Assembly (NCBI GenBank): GCA_035079385.1
Contig: JAVHKY010000012.1
Coordinates: 6,972,501 to 7,036,500 of the forward strand
DNA from: Aspidiotus rigidus
Lineage: Eukaryota > Arthropoda > Insecta > Hemiptera > Diaspididae
DNA: 64,000 nt
Direction: 5' to 3'
A model generated the notes under the pieces. It was not told where the DNA came from. It was given only the letters and a program-made list of their open reading frames with translations, and searched no databases. The position numbers were made by a program, and so were the translations under genes. The stretch's first letter is position 1. Each line of letters starts with the position of its first letter. Of the stretch, positions 1 to 11,303 are shown in pieces.

Positions 1-2493
1 GTGAGAGATGTGGTGGAAAGAACCATTGCCCGATAACTTCTTGATCTTGAATGATGTATTTAGTCTAGAGACGAAAGATTGCGATTTTCACTGATTTTTC
101 ACGAAAACTGTAAAGAAGCAAAATTATCAATTTAGAATTTGGGGCTTCTTTTGCGCTTAGGATTAGAAATTGCTGACCTATTTCACCTCGGGAGAGTCAA
201 AATGTATAAAAACGACTCTAAGAACGCTCATATCGCTCACCTAAAAGTACACTTCTTTGCACCTGCTAAGGCTAATTCTGAGGGACTACCCATCTCAAAA
301 ATTTAGTTTTGCCTTAACTCACCATACTGATTCTCTTTCCTTAATTGTAACCTGTTCCATAGAAAAAACACATTCTACTACTGCAATGAATTCGTCGTCT
401 TTTTGAAGAATTTTCGTGCAGCAAATTTTCTCAGTCCAGTTTTCTTAGTGGGCAAACTTACTCGATATTCTGAAATCGACGTGGCGTATAAGTTGAAGAC
501 CACATTTATCCGATATCGACGTAATGTCGACTAAGACTCTTGAAGAAGTATAAATCCTTGGTCGACTCGACATCGATTATCGGTTGGTACGGAATTTTTA
601 CCAGAAATTGACATCAAATCGCGACCGATAAGGTTTATCGAGTTTGTACGACCATAACCTTATTTTCTCGATAAAATACTACTATTAGGATTTTCGAAGA
701 CTCATGAGGCCACTTAGAAGCATTTTAGAGTCCCCGTGGAGTCTCGAAAAATTTGTTGAGTATTCTTCCAAATTTTTACGTGAACATTATTGAGATTTTG
801 TTTTCAGCAATTTCAGAATTCCTACATATGAGTATGCCACAAAATAACTTGCGAGGCGATGATTGGCCACCCGAGTCATGAAACACTTCAACGGCTTGAT
901 TTTTTGTTATGTTGGCCAGGTTGCTTGCGCCGATCGCCTCGTCGGAAACAACCACGTATACAGAGAAGAGGATTAAAAGAAATAATTCAGATCGGAGATT
1001 CCTATCATCAATATTATTGCCCTGAAAAAAATCGATAATATTATGTACCATATTAGGCGTATCAGTGACGTCACTCTCAACAAGTCTCAACAAGAGCAGG
1101 AACAAAGTTTCAACTATCTTTTTCATAATACCTATATCATCATCCATCACCGACTCGTACATCATGGTTCATGATTGACTTTCTCTAGTCAGTTTCTCAT
1201 TTCCTCGCTATGATGGCAGTTCGGGTGACCAAAAGCGCTCAGCTAATTTTATGATTCATCCTGCGATGTGCGATCAATTAAAAGTTCCTGCTTTCAAAAT
1301 ATAGTAAGTGGTATATTTTTTATGACCGAACGTAATATTCATCTTTTTAAAAATGAATCCAGTTTTGACTCATGGATTTATCGTCTGGAATAGCGATATT
1401 TCTTCCCGATTTTGACTCTTTCCTACGTTCAAATCCTCTTTACGAGTAAGTTGGATACTCGTCATACTTAAAACAGCTTTCCAATTTACGATATCTTTCA
1501 CGTGTACAATTTTTATCGTCCATTTGTCCATTCAGGTATGAGACGAAAACAATAACGCGGAATTAGCGAACTAAGGAAGATGTGCTATGATGCTCAACCA
1601 AAACCAGTTTAATGTTGGAATAAAATGTTGCAAGGTCATTAACATCAGTCGATGTGTTCATATATGTAGGTCAGTATGACCCCATACGAGCTGTGACACG
1701 CGAAGAAAGGTAGAGAAATATAATAATTGAATTTTTCGAATAACCACGGTCGGTCTGGAGAGTGAGCGTATGTGGAGAAATGGGCAGTAGCGCGATGTTG
1801 TTTTTGGACGCGGATTTCATTTCACATTTATTTCATGTTCAACGTTCTGCCTTCCGCCGCCACACGCAGTTACATCTGAATTACCTTTCGCACGAGTCTG
1901 GTAATTGAAGAGACTGTGTTGGTGTCAAGCGTACCTATGAGAATTATCTGATCTTTGAGATACATAGGTATATATGCTATTTACATTGAGCGGAAAACCT
2001 TCGTTACTCATCTTCTACCCTCGTAATTTGAAGCCCTATATTTTGAATCGAAATTTCTTTTGTGGATAAGAAATTCGGAAACGGAATCTTTATTAGAGAC
2101 GGTACGAAATGTGTACCTGTTTGCATCCTTGTGCATTCGTATACAATACTCATGAATTTCTTTCAGGTACCGTTATTTACCCATTTATCTTCACTATACA
2201 CCCGTATTTCATAATGACTCACAAGTTTTCTATCGACAAGATTGTTCTTTGAAAGTGGATCGCGAAGGCGGGTCAAATGAACTGTAAGTTACCTATCGCT
2301 TTTAGCACGAAGACTTTCATTAAAATTGGGTTTTTGATATTTTTAATGTCTTTACCAGCCCCTCACTCCGCTATTGGAAATCCATAAGGCAGAGTTCCCC
2401 CCACCGCTCGCGTTGATAGACTTAGAATCCCCGAGACCGAGTTTGAGTTTCCCAGTCCCAGCATACATTAGGCTATATCAGTTGTAAACTAGA
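1..2493. other. Unassigned non-coding stretch
   Basis: I see no convincing gene, RNA or repeat here apart from the weak reading frame at 776-1165 listed separately. Base composition is moderately AT-rich, without the tandem or inverted repeats that mark the rest of the window, so this could be host intergenic or intronic sequence. Confidence 0.4.
776..1165 (-). CDS. Doubtful small secreted-type open frame
   Basis: A 129-codon open frame on the minus strand. A Met at about residue 15 is followed by a Leu-rich stretch that could act as a signal peptide, and a second hydrophobic stretch lies near residues 62-74. I recognise no domain and see no clear splice sites. It lies in a region free of transposons, which is the only point in favour of a host exon. 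It may equally be a chance open frame. Confidence 0.15.
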   Translation of the reverse strand: MMYESVMDDDIGIMKKIVETLFLLLLRLVESDVTDTPNMVHNIIDFFQGNNIDDRNLRSELFLLILFSVYVVVSDEAIGASNLANITKNQAVEVFHDSGGQSSPRKLFCGILICRNSEIAENKISIMFT

Positions 2494-2500
2494 CTTAAAC

Positions 2501-2697
2501 CAAGGTGTTTGAAAAGAGGTGTGCTCAGCTCAATGTAAACAACAAGGCACTACATCAGCTGATCTCCATTTAAAACAATGTAAAAACGGAACCGGGTGAC
2601 GTCACTCGGTTCCGCGTTCCATGTATTTTTAAATGTGCATGCGGGTTGCGTTTTGTTTACAATCGAACTGAGCACACCTCTTTTCAAACACCTTGGG
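2501..2697. mobile_element. Short inverted-repeat element (MITE-like)
   Basis: Terminal inverted repeats start CAAGGTGTTTGAAAAGAGG on both sides and run 28 bp without mismatch; similarity then continues imperfectly to a shared TGTAAACAA. The element is 197 bp and non-coding, with a central TGACGTCA-containing segment. Direct 7 bp copies of CTTAAAC lie immediately outside (2494-2500 and 2698-2704), consistent with a target site duplication. The right end has two extra G bases before the duplication. It looks like a non-autonomous DNA transposon; its superfamily is not determined. Confidence 0.75.
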
Positions 2698-2704
2698 CTT
2701 AAAC

Positions 2705-3840
2705 TAGCTTCAAAGTCACCTATGCTACGTCATACTAATACGAAACTATACTAGGCTTAAGCTAAGCTTAGCATACAATGTACTAGATTATATTAGGCTT
2801 GAGGCAAATTGAAGCTGATGACGTCATTAACTAATAAGTCACGCGTGGTGATTGAATTTATTGATTTTGTCGATGGGTGACTTGTACGAGACAAAATTTG
2901 GCAACCAATAATTATTTAAAAATGTCCAAAAAAGTTTTCCAAGTTTTTCTTGAAGGCCCAAATTGCATGTACATATTTTAAACTAGGGCATGAGAAGAAT
3001 TAATGAATTTTGAATGAAAAAGTGAAAACAATTCTGATTCTCAATACTCCCAAAGTTTTCTTCTTTTCTTTTTTTCTTTCTTTTTCTTTCTTTCTTTCTT
3101 TTTGGTTTTTTTTTTCAGCGAGCTATTTTACTATACACAGGGGGTCGTTAGCTTTTACTTTGGGAAAAAATATTGGGGTTGAATGAATTTGTAACAGTAT
3201 AAGGACCGGAGGAAGTCTAGAGCGTCAGTAATGGATTCTGGTTTTCTAAGAGAACAAAGGCGACTTGAGAAGGGACAGAGAATGGTTTCTTGAGGTTTAG
3301 GAGGTACGGAAAAGTGGAGAAATGGTAGACATATAACTCCTCAGCTTGGCAGTATTGGCATGAGGGTGGAGTGGACGGCCCTGGGAAAAGGAAGAAGTGA
3401 GTTAGGGTGTGCTAAATTCATAGTCGTTCTATGACTATTTAATTCTTTATGGCGCGTGGTATGAGGAACAAATTGAAGATAGAAATCAGGAATTTTTAAC
3501 TAAACAAAGTTCATTATGGGATTCAGGGTACCGCGAGAAAGTTTACGGTAAGCGAAAATGAGCGTCTTGAATTTTCTGTGAAACTTGAAAATGATAAAGA
3601 ATTGAAATCAGGAAGTTTAACCTCTGTTGAATGTGATCATAACATTTTTAGAAGAGACTCTAAACGCTTTGGAGAAAAAGAGTTAACTTACGCATAAGGT
3701 GACATTAAACTAAGTTTACCTTACAGCTGAGCTAAGAGAGAGGAATACGAAAAAAAATTTCAGGCTGCAAACCAGAAGCCAAAAAGGGAAATGATGAATA
3801 TTGAACTGGACTCATTTTTAGGTAAGAAACTTAATAGGCT
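2705..3840. other. Unassigned; pyrimidine microsatellite inside
   Basis: No gene seen. Positions 3058-3110 are an almost pure CT tract (CTTT units). Around 2740-2810 short motifs such as GGCTTAAGCTAAGCTTAGC repeat loosely. Confidence 0.5.
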
Positions 3841-3849
3841 AAATATTTT

Positions 3850-4260
3850 TGTAGCTCCTCTGTCACAATTTTGAAGACAAAATTCACACAATATTCTAAC
3901 GCAAATTGAGAGATTTTGACAGGAATATTGCAGACTGGCAGCACTCTTTTAGCTTTCTGTCACAATCTTGATGACAAAATTCTCACAATATTCTAACGCA
4001 ATTTGAGAGATATTTTGACAGGAATATTACAGATTGGCAGCATTCTATCATATTTTCTGTCATAATCTCAACAGCAGAATCCTCACAGTATTTTACACAC
4101 ATAATAACACTATTCTTACAAAATGATACCTGAAGTGACACAATTTTAACAGAATTGTAACAGAACTAACAGATTCCTCACATTCTGACAGATGGCAGAA
4201 TAGGTTCCACATTCCGACAGAATTATTTCAGATTGGTGGCATTCTGTCATTTTCCGTCAA
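3850..4260. repeat. Tandem repeat of about 100 bp
   Basis: About three to four diverged units, each beginning near CTGTCACAAT and containing CACAATATTCTAACGCAA and GACAGGAATATT. Units start near 3869, 3957 and 4059 and then decay. No coding potential. Confidence 0.7.
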
Positions 4261-4682
4261 CCGGGTTCCTAAAGTCTCTTGATTTTTTAGAGGGGGAGCC
4301 CAAATTTCAATCCTTTTTCCAGAAGAGTCAGCTCATCACGGGTTTTCGGTTTTCGGTTTTTTTTTTTTTTTTTTTTTTTTTTCATTACATCCAACCATTG
4401 AGAAAAATTATAAAAGAAAAGAAAAAAAAAAAAAGAATAGGGGGAAAAAATTACACACATGCATAAATGTAAAAATAAAAAAAAAAGTGAAAACAATAGT
4501 ACGAGTACTCCGACATAGCAATCTGTTGTAAGGACTGGAGCCGAGTTTGATTTCTTGTATTAAATGAGTATGATTTAATCGCTCTTTAGAATTTAAAAAA
4601 AAAAAAAAAAAAAAAAGGGGGTTGGAAAGAGGATGGCTACTGGGCCTTACCTCGAAGGAAAAACGGAAAAAATGAATTGAAT

Positions 4683-5708
4683 TTAAATGTTGATGGAAGG
4701 AGGTAGGTCAGAGATAAATTTGAAAATGTGTGAGAAAATTAAAGGGTTTTCTGATGATACTTGTAGGAGGTCGGTGGCTCTGAGTGGGGTAGCGAATTGT
4801 AAATTGATGGCTTCTGAGTATAGTATTTGTCTAATCTTGGATATTTCTGGACATTCGAAAAGGTAATGATTGATGTCGCCTTTAGAAGGATTGTCTGGAT
4901 GGAGGGGGCATATATCAGATTCGGAAAGATTTAAACGTTTTAAGTGAGTGGGGAGACGATTGTGTCCAAAACGAAGACGGCTGAGTTTAACTATAAGGGA
5001 GCGGGGAATATCGTTAAAAAGTTTATACCAAGGGAATGCCGGAAGTAGAGGTTGAACGAGGAAATGATAAGATTTCAGATTGTTAGCGGATTTCGAGTAG
5101 GATATTGCCCAGTCATCTCGCGTGGAGCATCGAATAAGAGAAAATAGTTCTGACATAGGGAGCAGATTTGATGAGACTGGTGATGAGCGGGCTGATTTAT
5201 CTAAAACATCTACAATTTCGTTGTTGAATATTCCTGCATGACTGGGGATCCAGAGAAAATTAATTTGAATGGGGTTGAGAAAATTGATCAAGTAGATAAT
5301 TGATAAAGCTAAGGATGAATTAACGCGTGAAGGGATGGAAGAAATGGATTGGAGAGCGGAGAGAGAGTCAGATATTATGAGAAACTGTCCTGTTTGGGAG
5401 TTTTGCTGTATGTAGTAAAGGGCTTGGAATATCGCCATCTATTCCGCATGAAAAATAAATGTGAAGTTTGGTAGAGATAAAGAGCAATGAAGCTTAGTTG
5501 AGGGGACCCAAAAGGCCATACCCACTTCCTGATGATCTTTAGAACCGTCAGTAAAGATATGTGTATGATGAGGAAAATGTTCTTGCGTGTATAACTGGAA
5601 GAGTTCTTCAAAATCTGAACCAGAAGTTTTGGGAAGTTGGTGAATTTCAATACGTTCGAAGAGTTGCTGAAAGGAAAAGGCCGATAAATGATAAGATGGA
5701 ATTGACAC
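4683..5708 (-). pseudogene. LINE RNase H domain and C-terminus
   Basis: One frame interrupted by a single TAG near 5439. RNase H motifs are visible: FTDGSKDHQEVGMAFWV (first catalytic Asp), FHAE at the stop (catalytic Glu), ISDSLSALQSI (second Asp) and IPSHAGIFNNEIVD (His and last Asp). After it comes CPLHPDNPSKGDINHYLFEC, the cysteine/histidine tail common in such elements (C, C, H, C spacing). RNase H removes RNA from the RNA-DNA hybrid. It is frameshifted relative to the RT part. Confidence 0.88.
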
Positions 5709-5787
5709 GATGAAATTTCGGAAGCGAAAAATAAGGGCAGCTCTTCTACATATTAGTGGTAACCGCCAGTCTACAAATCTCCAGCGG

Positions 5788-6978
5788 TTAAGAAGATATG
5801 ATAATTATATTGTTTGTAAGGTTTGAGTCATGGTAGGTAATACTGCGAATTAAGAACCTATCTGTGAGATAGTTTCGACGAAATTGAAGGGGAGTAATGC
5901 CAGTTTCAGCACAAAGGGCTGGAATAGGGGTAGAATTTAGAGCTCCTATTATGAGTCGAATGCATTTATTTTGGAGAGTATTTAATTTATTCAAGTGAAT
6001 TTTACTCGCGGAACCGTAAAGAGAAGAGCCGTAGTCTAGTTTAGAGCGGATTATTGCGTTATAAAGAAGTGTTAGGGTGCTTGGATCTCCACCCCATCGG
6101 GTGGAGGCTAGCATCTTTAGGACATTGATACAGGGACCGATTTTTGAAATGAGCTTGGGAGTATGTTCATTCCATAATAATTTTGGATCGAGAGTAATGC
6201 CTAGATATTCTATTTTAGAAACTAATGGAAGTGGAGTATTGTAGATAGTAAGAAGAGCATTTGATAACTTATAGGGCTTAAGAGAAAATACCATTGTTGC
6301 TGACTTGGAAGAAGAGAAAGGCAGATTAAGTCCTTGTGCCTTAGTTGCAATTTGATTAATAGCGCTTTGCGTTTGATTGGATGCGACCGAAAGATTTTCG
6401 TGAGCGGAGAAAAGTATGTCATCAGCGAAGAAAATGGATTCAACATCGATAACATTCGGTATGAGAAACAGAGCGTAGACATTGAAAAGTGTTGGGGATA
6501 AGGGGAATCCTTGCGGAAGGCCTAGGTACGAATTTTGAATCGAAACTCCAGAGTAAGAATAATGATAGATACAACGATTAATGAACAAGAAATAGACGTA
6601 TTGAACAAAATGATCTGGTAGGCCTATCTGAGATAGTAATTTTGTTAAAGTGGGAATGTGTACGTTCGGGTAAGCTGATTCAATATCTAAAAATGCTGCA
6701 ATAAGGTGTTTTTTGTCCAAGAAGGCCTTGTGTATTTCTGACGTTAAAAAGCTGACTGCGTCTATAGCCTCTCGTCCTGGTCGAAAGCCATAAACGTTAG
6801 ATGGTGGAATATTATTCGATTCGAGCCAGTGAACTAGTCTCTTATTGAGAATACTGTCGACTAATTTACGTATACAGGTGGCTAAAGCGATAGGTCGGAG
6901 CTTGGAAGAATTTTTCTTGGGGATCCCAATGATTCTGGAATGCTTCCAAATATCCGGGATCAGCGACTGGGTCCACAA
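5788..6978 (-). pseudogene. LINE reverse transcriptase domain
   Basis: Open frame of 396 codons encoding non-LTR reverse transcriptase. Visible motifs in order: KLRPIALATCIRKLVDSIL (RT block 2), YGFRPGREAIDAV, AAFLDIESAYPNV (block 3 with the first catalytic Asp), GLPQGFPLSPTLFNVYAL (block 4), FFADDILF (block 5, catalytic Asp pair), then the thumb with KIEYLGITLD. Coding continues upstream to the truncation at 7071. A frameshift between 5788 and 5708 separates it from the RNase H part. It copies the element RNA at the nicked target; this copy is dead. Confidence 0.9.
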
Positions 6979-7610
6979 GGCATTTAGAATTCTACAAAGA
7001 ACGACAATAGAAGATACGGATAGGTGCCTCAGCGTATCGTACGGAATACAGTCGATATCTGGTGCTGTGTTTCATCACGGTTAAATTCCGTTTTGCTGTG
7101 ATTTATGACCTGTGGCTGAAATTTCTGAATGATACCATCGTGAACACGATCTAATTCGCCATCCCTAACCTTAGAGCTCAGGAGGGAGGTAAGCTTCCGA
7201 TTTTTCCTTTCCTTTAATTTTCGCTCAAAGTCGCGACTAACATCATTTAAAGAATGAATAAATGGATCGTACTCATCGTGATGGAGTAGACTAGAGAGCC
7301 GAGAGTGCACCAGAATGTTTCGTGGTTACGTTAAGTGAACCGTACCAGCTTCTTAACCTAGTTCGAATCTATTTCTTTATCATGAAGGTTTTCAACTTCT
7401 CAGTTGTAGAATCACTATCAGAGTAAAACCGGAATTTCACGTAATTAGGGCTTAAATCGAACGTAAAATCCAAAAACGCATTGATTCTATCATCAAGAGG
7501 GTTTATTGTAACCGAATCCGTTCCTTCAAGTTACGGCTATCCATAATAAACGCGAAAGGCGAATACTCCGACGTGGAGTAAAGCATGCAAACCGCAGAAA
7601 AATAAAAGAC

Positions 7611-7645
7611 GACGAGCGCTTTCGGTTAATAAACCATCTTCAAGC
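7611..7645 (-). ncRNA. Hammerhead-ribozyme-like motif, PLE A 3' terminal repeat
   Basis: Minus strand: CTTGAAGA, then a hairpin GGTT-TATT-AACC, then GAAA, then self-complementary GCGC followed by UC and G. This order (CUGANGA-like box, stem II, GAAA, stem III, UH) is that of a hammerhead. The first box deviates (UUGAAGA). Confidence 0.45.
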
Positions 7646-7688
7646 CTGAAATGAAAGCAACTGACGAACAAAAGAGAAGAACGAGGTA

Positions 7689-8978
7689 TTAAGATCGTCC
7701 AAACGAGAAATCACGGTGTGAGTCATAAACCAGTTCGACCAGGCCATCTTCCGGAATGTACGAGTTGAGTACAGTGATACCGTCAGTGTTGAGATGACGC
7801 ATTATCTCTATATTCTCGAGGGCGATGCGCTCACGGTAGGAATTCTCCTTATGGAAGAGCTTTTCGGGTCCCTCGCGGAAGCTGTGGCCATTGTTTATTA
7901 AGTGATCGGCGAAAGCTGACTCTCCTAAGTGTCCCTTCTTCCAAGACTTCAGGTGCTCAGCTACTCTAACTTTCATTTGGCCGCTGGTCTCACCAATATA
8001 AAAGCCTCCACAATCCTCACATTCCAACTTATAAACACCACTCCTCTCATCGACAGGTATGGGGTCCTTAAGTCTCACAAACAACCTCTTGACTGTGGTA
8101 GGGTTATAAAACGCGGGTCCGAAGCCAAACGGACGGAGGGCCCGACCCAATTGCAGGGAGAACTTCCCCAGGAAAGGGAGTCTGATCCAACGCAACCGGC
8201 GATCACGGATCGTGTCTCGGGGGAGGGAGGTGGTGGAATCCAGGAGGCTCCTCGTAACTTTCCTCCGAACCATCACGTCAACGTCGACATTGACTCCATT
8301 CACTCTGGCCAGGTGTTTTATTGTGAATAACTCTTTCTTGAAGGCAGACTTACTCAAAGGAATACGAGTCAGTCTGTGAACTAGGCTATGAAAGGCAGCC
8401 ATCTTGTGAGCAACAGGACCGAACGAACCACCGTGGACTAAAACATCGGTCGTAGTATCTTTCCTGTAAATTCCAAACTTATGGATACCGTCTATTATAG
8501 AGATCGATAAATCCAAAAAGTTAATGGAAAATACCCCTATTTCCAACGTAAATTTGATGGAAGGGTACCAGGAATTGAGATACCTCAGAAACTCACCAAG
8601 GAGATCTGGGTGACCCGTCCTAGTGCATAGAACTTCATCAACGTACCTGTGCCAATTGTGAATATGATTAAGTAACACCTGGTTCGAGGAAAAGAGGACA
8701 AGTTCAAACTTAGACATGAAAATTTCGGAAATGAGAGAGCCTAGTGGTGATCCAATGGGGATTCCTACTTCATCAGAAAACTTGAAAAACTTCCCTTCGC
8801 ATTTACAATATTTGGGGGACCAGCAAATATTCAGGAGACCGAAAAATTTTTGAAGCTCAATGTGTGGAATGTTGGTCTTGACAAGTAGCTCACCCATACG
8901 CTGGATAGTAGCAGCCTTAGGAATATCCGGGAACAAACCAACAACACCAAACGAGTAGGTGATCTTTCCCGGGGGCAA
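7689..8978 (-). pseudogene. PLE A reverse transcriptase (C-terminal part) plus GIY-YIG endonuclease
   Basis: 429-codon open frame. RT motifs: FGVVGLFPDIPKA (catalytic Asp region altered to Gly), VGIPIGSPLGSLISEIFM, and HRYVDEVLC, where the usual YVDD reads YVDE, so this RT is probably inactive. After the linker, which ends at RPFGFGPAFYNPTTVKRLF, comes the endonuclease: GVYKLECEDCGGFYIGETSG (the GIY and YIG motifs with a CxxC pair), RVAEHLKSW (catalytic Arg region), SAFADHLINNGHSF and the Glu-containing ALENIEIMRHLN. The endonuclease nicks target DNA to prime reverse transcription. It is frameshifted from the upstream half near 8970. Confidence 0.92.
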
Positions 8979-9640
8979 GAGTTACACCTTTCAGGACGTC
9001 AGTTAAAGAGGCCGAATGCAAGACCGAATGATGGGATTCAAAATCAATTCGAGTTTTGAACCAACGGTCAAGGAATTTGGCAAGGAGGTAGGTAGGAGAG
9101 GAAACGAAAGGAACAACGGGTCGCATCGGGGTATTGTTCTTATGCACTTTAGGCAGGCCGTAGAGGAGGGGGGTGTGGGGATAGGAACAAGGAGGGTTTT
9201 TTTTATAGCAGGAGTTTTGATAACAGCCTCACTCCTGTCGATGACACTCCTAACTTCTTTGACGTGCTTGGGAAAGCTGAAATCCTCACTCTCTTTAGCA
9301 CCACACTGCTGTAGGACTTCATGGACCCCAGAAGAATAGGCCGATCTCTCCATCACTACAACAGCGTTGCCCTTGTCAGCCTTAGTGACGATCAAATCTC
9401 CCTCTTTCATCTTCCTCCTTAAACCCTGAATCACTCCTCCCAATTTATTACTCATGCGAAGGAGGGGGTTATTACGGACTAATTTGGCACAGACTTTCTG
9501 GGTATTAAAACCAGGACCAATCTTGACCGCAAGATCCGCAACAACATTCGCCAAGGTTTCATCATTCTTGAGGGGAGGCAGACTGAATTTCAAACCTTTC
9601 TCGAGGAGGGCTGTTTCTTCACTATTGAACACTAATAAAC
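8917..9640 (-). pseudogene. PLE A N-terminal and RT finger region, frameshifted
   Basis: Minus-strand coding in two frames. 9640-9150 encodes ETALLEKGLKFSLPP, IKIGP-type sequence, LIVTKADKGNAVVVMERS and FPKHVKEVRSVI. After a shift near 9160, 9147-8917 encodes [30 protein letters not shown] and then shifts again. These are the PLE-specific N-terminal region and RT fingers. The first ~170 residues seen in C and F are missing: the pLTR remnant is joined directly to this segment at about 9640. Confidence 0.85.
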
Positions 9641-9671
9641 CGTCTTCAAGCCTGAAATGAAAGCAACTAGT

Positions 9672-10749
9672 AGAGATCCCCATTGGATCACCACTAGGCT
9701 CTCTCATTTCCGAAATTTTCATGTCTAAGTTTGAACTTGTCCTCTTTTCCTCGAACCAGGTGTTACTTAATCATATTCACAATTGGTACAGGTACGTTGA
9801 TGAAGTTCTATGCACTAGGACTGGCCACCCACATCTCCTTGGTGAGTTTCGGAGGTATCTCAATTCCTGGTACCCTTCCATCAAATTTACGTTGGAAACA
9901 GGGGTATTTTCCATTAACTTTTTGGATTTATCGATCTCTATAATAGACGGTATCCATAAGTTTAGAATTTACAGGAAAGATACTACGACCGATGTTTTAG
10001 TCCACGGTGGTTCGTTCGGTCCTGTTGCTCACAAGATGGCTGCCTTTCATAGCCTAGTTCACAGACTGACTCGTATTCCTTTGAGTAAGTCTGCCTTCAA
10101 GAAAGAGTTATTCACATTAAAACACCTGGCCAGAGTGAATGGAGTCAATGTCGACGTTGACGTGATGGTTCGGAGGAAAGTTACGAGGAGCCTCCTGGAT
10201 TCCACCACCTCCCTCCCCCGAGACACGATCCGTGATCGCCGGTTGCGTTGGATCAGACTCCCTTTCCTGGGGAAGTTCTCCCTGCAATTGGGTCGGGCCC
10301 TCCGTCCGTTTGGCTTCGGACCCGCGTTTTATAACCCTACCACAGTCAAGAGGTTGTTTGTGAGACTTAAGGACCCCATACCTGTCGATGAGAGGAGTGG
10401 TGTTTATAAGTTGGAATGTGAGGATTGTGGAGGCTTTTATATTGGTGAGACCAGCGGCCAAATGAAAGTTAGAGTAGCTGAGCACCTGAAGTCTTGGAAG
10501 AAGGGACACTTAGGAGAGTCAGCTTTCGCCGATCACTTAATAAACAATGGCCACAGCTTCCGCGAGGGACCCGAAAAGCTCTTCCATAAGGAGAATTCCT
10601 ACCGTGAGCGCATCGCCCTCGAGAATATAGAGATAATGCGTCATCTCAACACTGACGGTATCACTGTACTCAACTCGTACATTCCGGAAGATGGCCTGAT
10701 CGAACTGGTTTATGACTCACACCGTGATTTCTCGTTTGGACGATCTTAA
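9672..10749 (+). pseudogene. PLE A second copy: RT end plus GIY-YIG endonuclease, inverted
   Basis: Plus-strand reading frame of 342 codons beginning within the RT (the GSPLGS-coding part from about 9672, Met at 9721) and running to the same C-terminus as the opposite-strand copy. It contains HNWYRYVDEVLC, INFLDLSISIIDG, the GIY-YIG motif with the ECEDC pair and AFADHLINNGH. It differs from the minus copy by only a few residues (for example WHRY/WYRY, FGIYRK/FRIYRK, GLVEL/GLIEL), and shares the unusual YVDE. It lacks everything upstream of the RT palm, so it cannot be autonomous. Confidence 0.9.
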
Positions 10750-10792
10750 TACCTCGTTCTTCTCTTTTGTTCGTCAGTTGCTTTCATTTCAG

Positions 10793-10827
10793 GCTTGAAG
10801 ATGGTTTATTAACCGAAAGCGCTCGTC
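10793..10827 (+). ncRNA. Hammerhead-ribozyme-like motif, PLE A inverted copy
   Basis: Same motif as at 7611-7645 on the opposite strand, identical in stem II (GGTT/AACC), GAAA and GCGC-UC. It lies about 45 bp past the stop of the plus-strand ORF. Confidence 0.45.
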
Positions 10828-10906
10828 GTCTTTTATTTTTCTGCGGTTTGCATGCTTTACTCCACGTCGGAGTATTCGTCTTTCGCGTTTATTAGGGTTT
10901 ATTGTA

Positions 10907-11303
10907 TTGAGCACATCTTTGGTCTGCCAAGTTCCTGGTATTTTATTAAAGAGATACGCCCGTCTCCAACAATCCGTTTACATGGATTACCATCTGTTTC
11001 TCTCGTATTCAATTTGAACTTGATTATTTGACACAGGTGCCAGATGTTGCTTTCTTTGTTTGTAGCTGGAATCGCGATTGCCAAATTTTACATCAGGAAA
11101 AGTTTGTCGGAAGTCTCCTCCAAACATGATAACTTTTCCCCAAATGATTTCGCCGATTTAAATGGATCTCTAAAAATTTCGTCAACCAGATTCGCTGCTT
11201 TGCATGGGACCATTAAGGCCTCGTCCCATATGATGACGTTAAAATTGAAAAGCATCAATTTCTTCATCTTTTTATTACAGGGGTATACGATACTCTCTTC
11301 CAA
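10907..11303 (-). pseudogene. Helitron/Pif1-type helicase fragment
   Basis: One minus-strand frame with a single internal stop (near 11088). FNFNVIIWDEALMV matches the Walker B region of Pif1-like helicases. FGEKLSCLEETSDKLFLM aligns position for position with the FGGK..LGGDFRQ.LPV motif of Helitron helicases, with the key GGDFRQ residues lost. SNIWHLCQIIKFKLNTRE followed by GDGRI matches the LW.....L..NMR ... GDG segment. No Rep domain is seen. The fragment stops where PLE A's target duplication begins. It is a dead remnant of a rolling-circle transposon; a host Pif1 is less likely given the decay. Confidence 0.65.

Larger units (their letters stand above)
4342..7071 (-). mobile_element. Non-LTR retrotransposon with RT and RNase H, 5'-truncated
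   Basis: LINE inserted in PLE I on the minus strand. It has a 9 bp target site duplication (TCATCACGG on the plus strand at 4333-4341 and 7072-7080) and an A-tail (poly-T at 4357-4382 on the plus strand). It begins inside the RT-coding region, so the endonuclease and gag parts are missing, as expected for 5' truncation during target-primed reverse transcription. About 320 bp of 3' UTR, including a second homopolymer at 4597-4617, lie between the ORF end and the tail. RNase H after RT points to the I/R1/LOA-type clades. Confidence 0.9.
4262..7498 (-). pseudogene. Old Penelope-like element (PLE I), N-terminal part, split by a LINE
   Basis: Minus-strand PLE N-terminal region in two pieces. 7498-7081 encodes the segment with YVKFRFYSDSD, the VHSRLSSLLHHDEYDPF motif and FQPQVINHSKTEF. 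4332-4262 resumes with DELTLLEKGLKFGLPL. The two pieces read together if the LINE at 4342-7071 is removed, and they match the N-terminal half of the other PLEs in this window. There is a stop near 7372 and a frameshift near 7320. The RT and endonuclease halves are absent. PLE A later inserted just upstream of it at 7499-7510. Confidence 0.8.
7511..10894 (-). mobile_element. Penelope-like element A, inverted dimer
   Basis: Complete insertion of 3384 bp flanked by a 12 bp target site duplication, GGGTTTATTGTA (7499-7510 and 10895-10906). The long copy runs on the minus strand (about 9668 down to 7545). From about 9672 the same 3' end appears on the plus strand, so 7545-8757 and 9672-10890 are nearly perfect inverted arms. 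Each arm ends with a terminal repeat (pLTR) containing ACTCCGACGTGGAG-type sequence and a hammerhead-like hairpin. The long copy's own start is a pLTR remnant (9625-9668) fused directly to mid-ORF sequence. The arms are so similar that the insertion looks recent. Confidence 0.88.
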
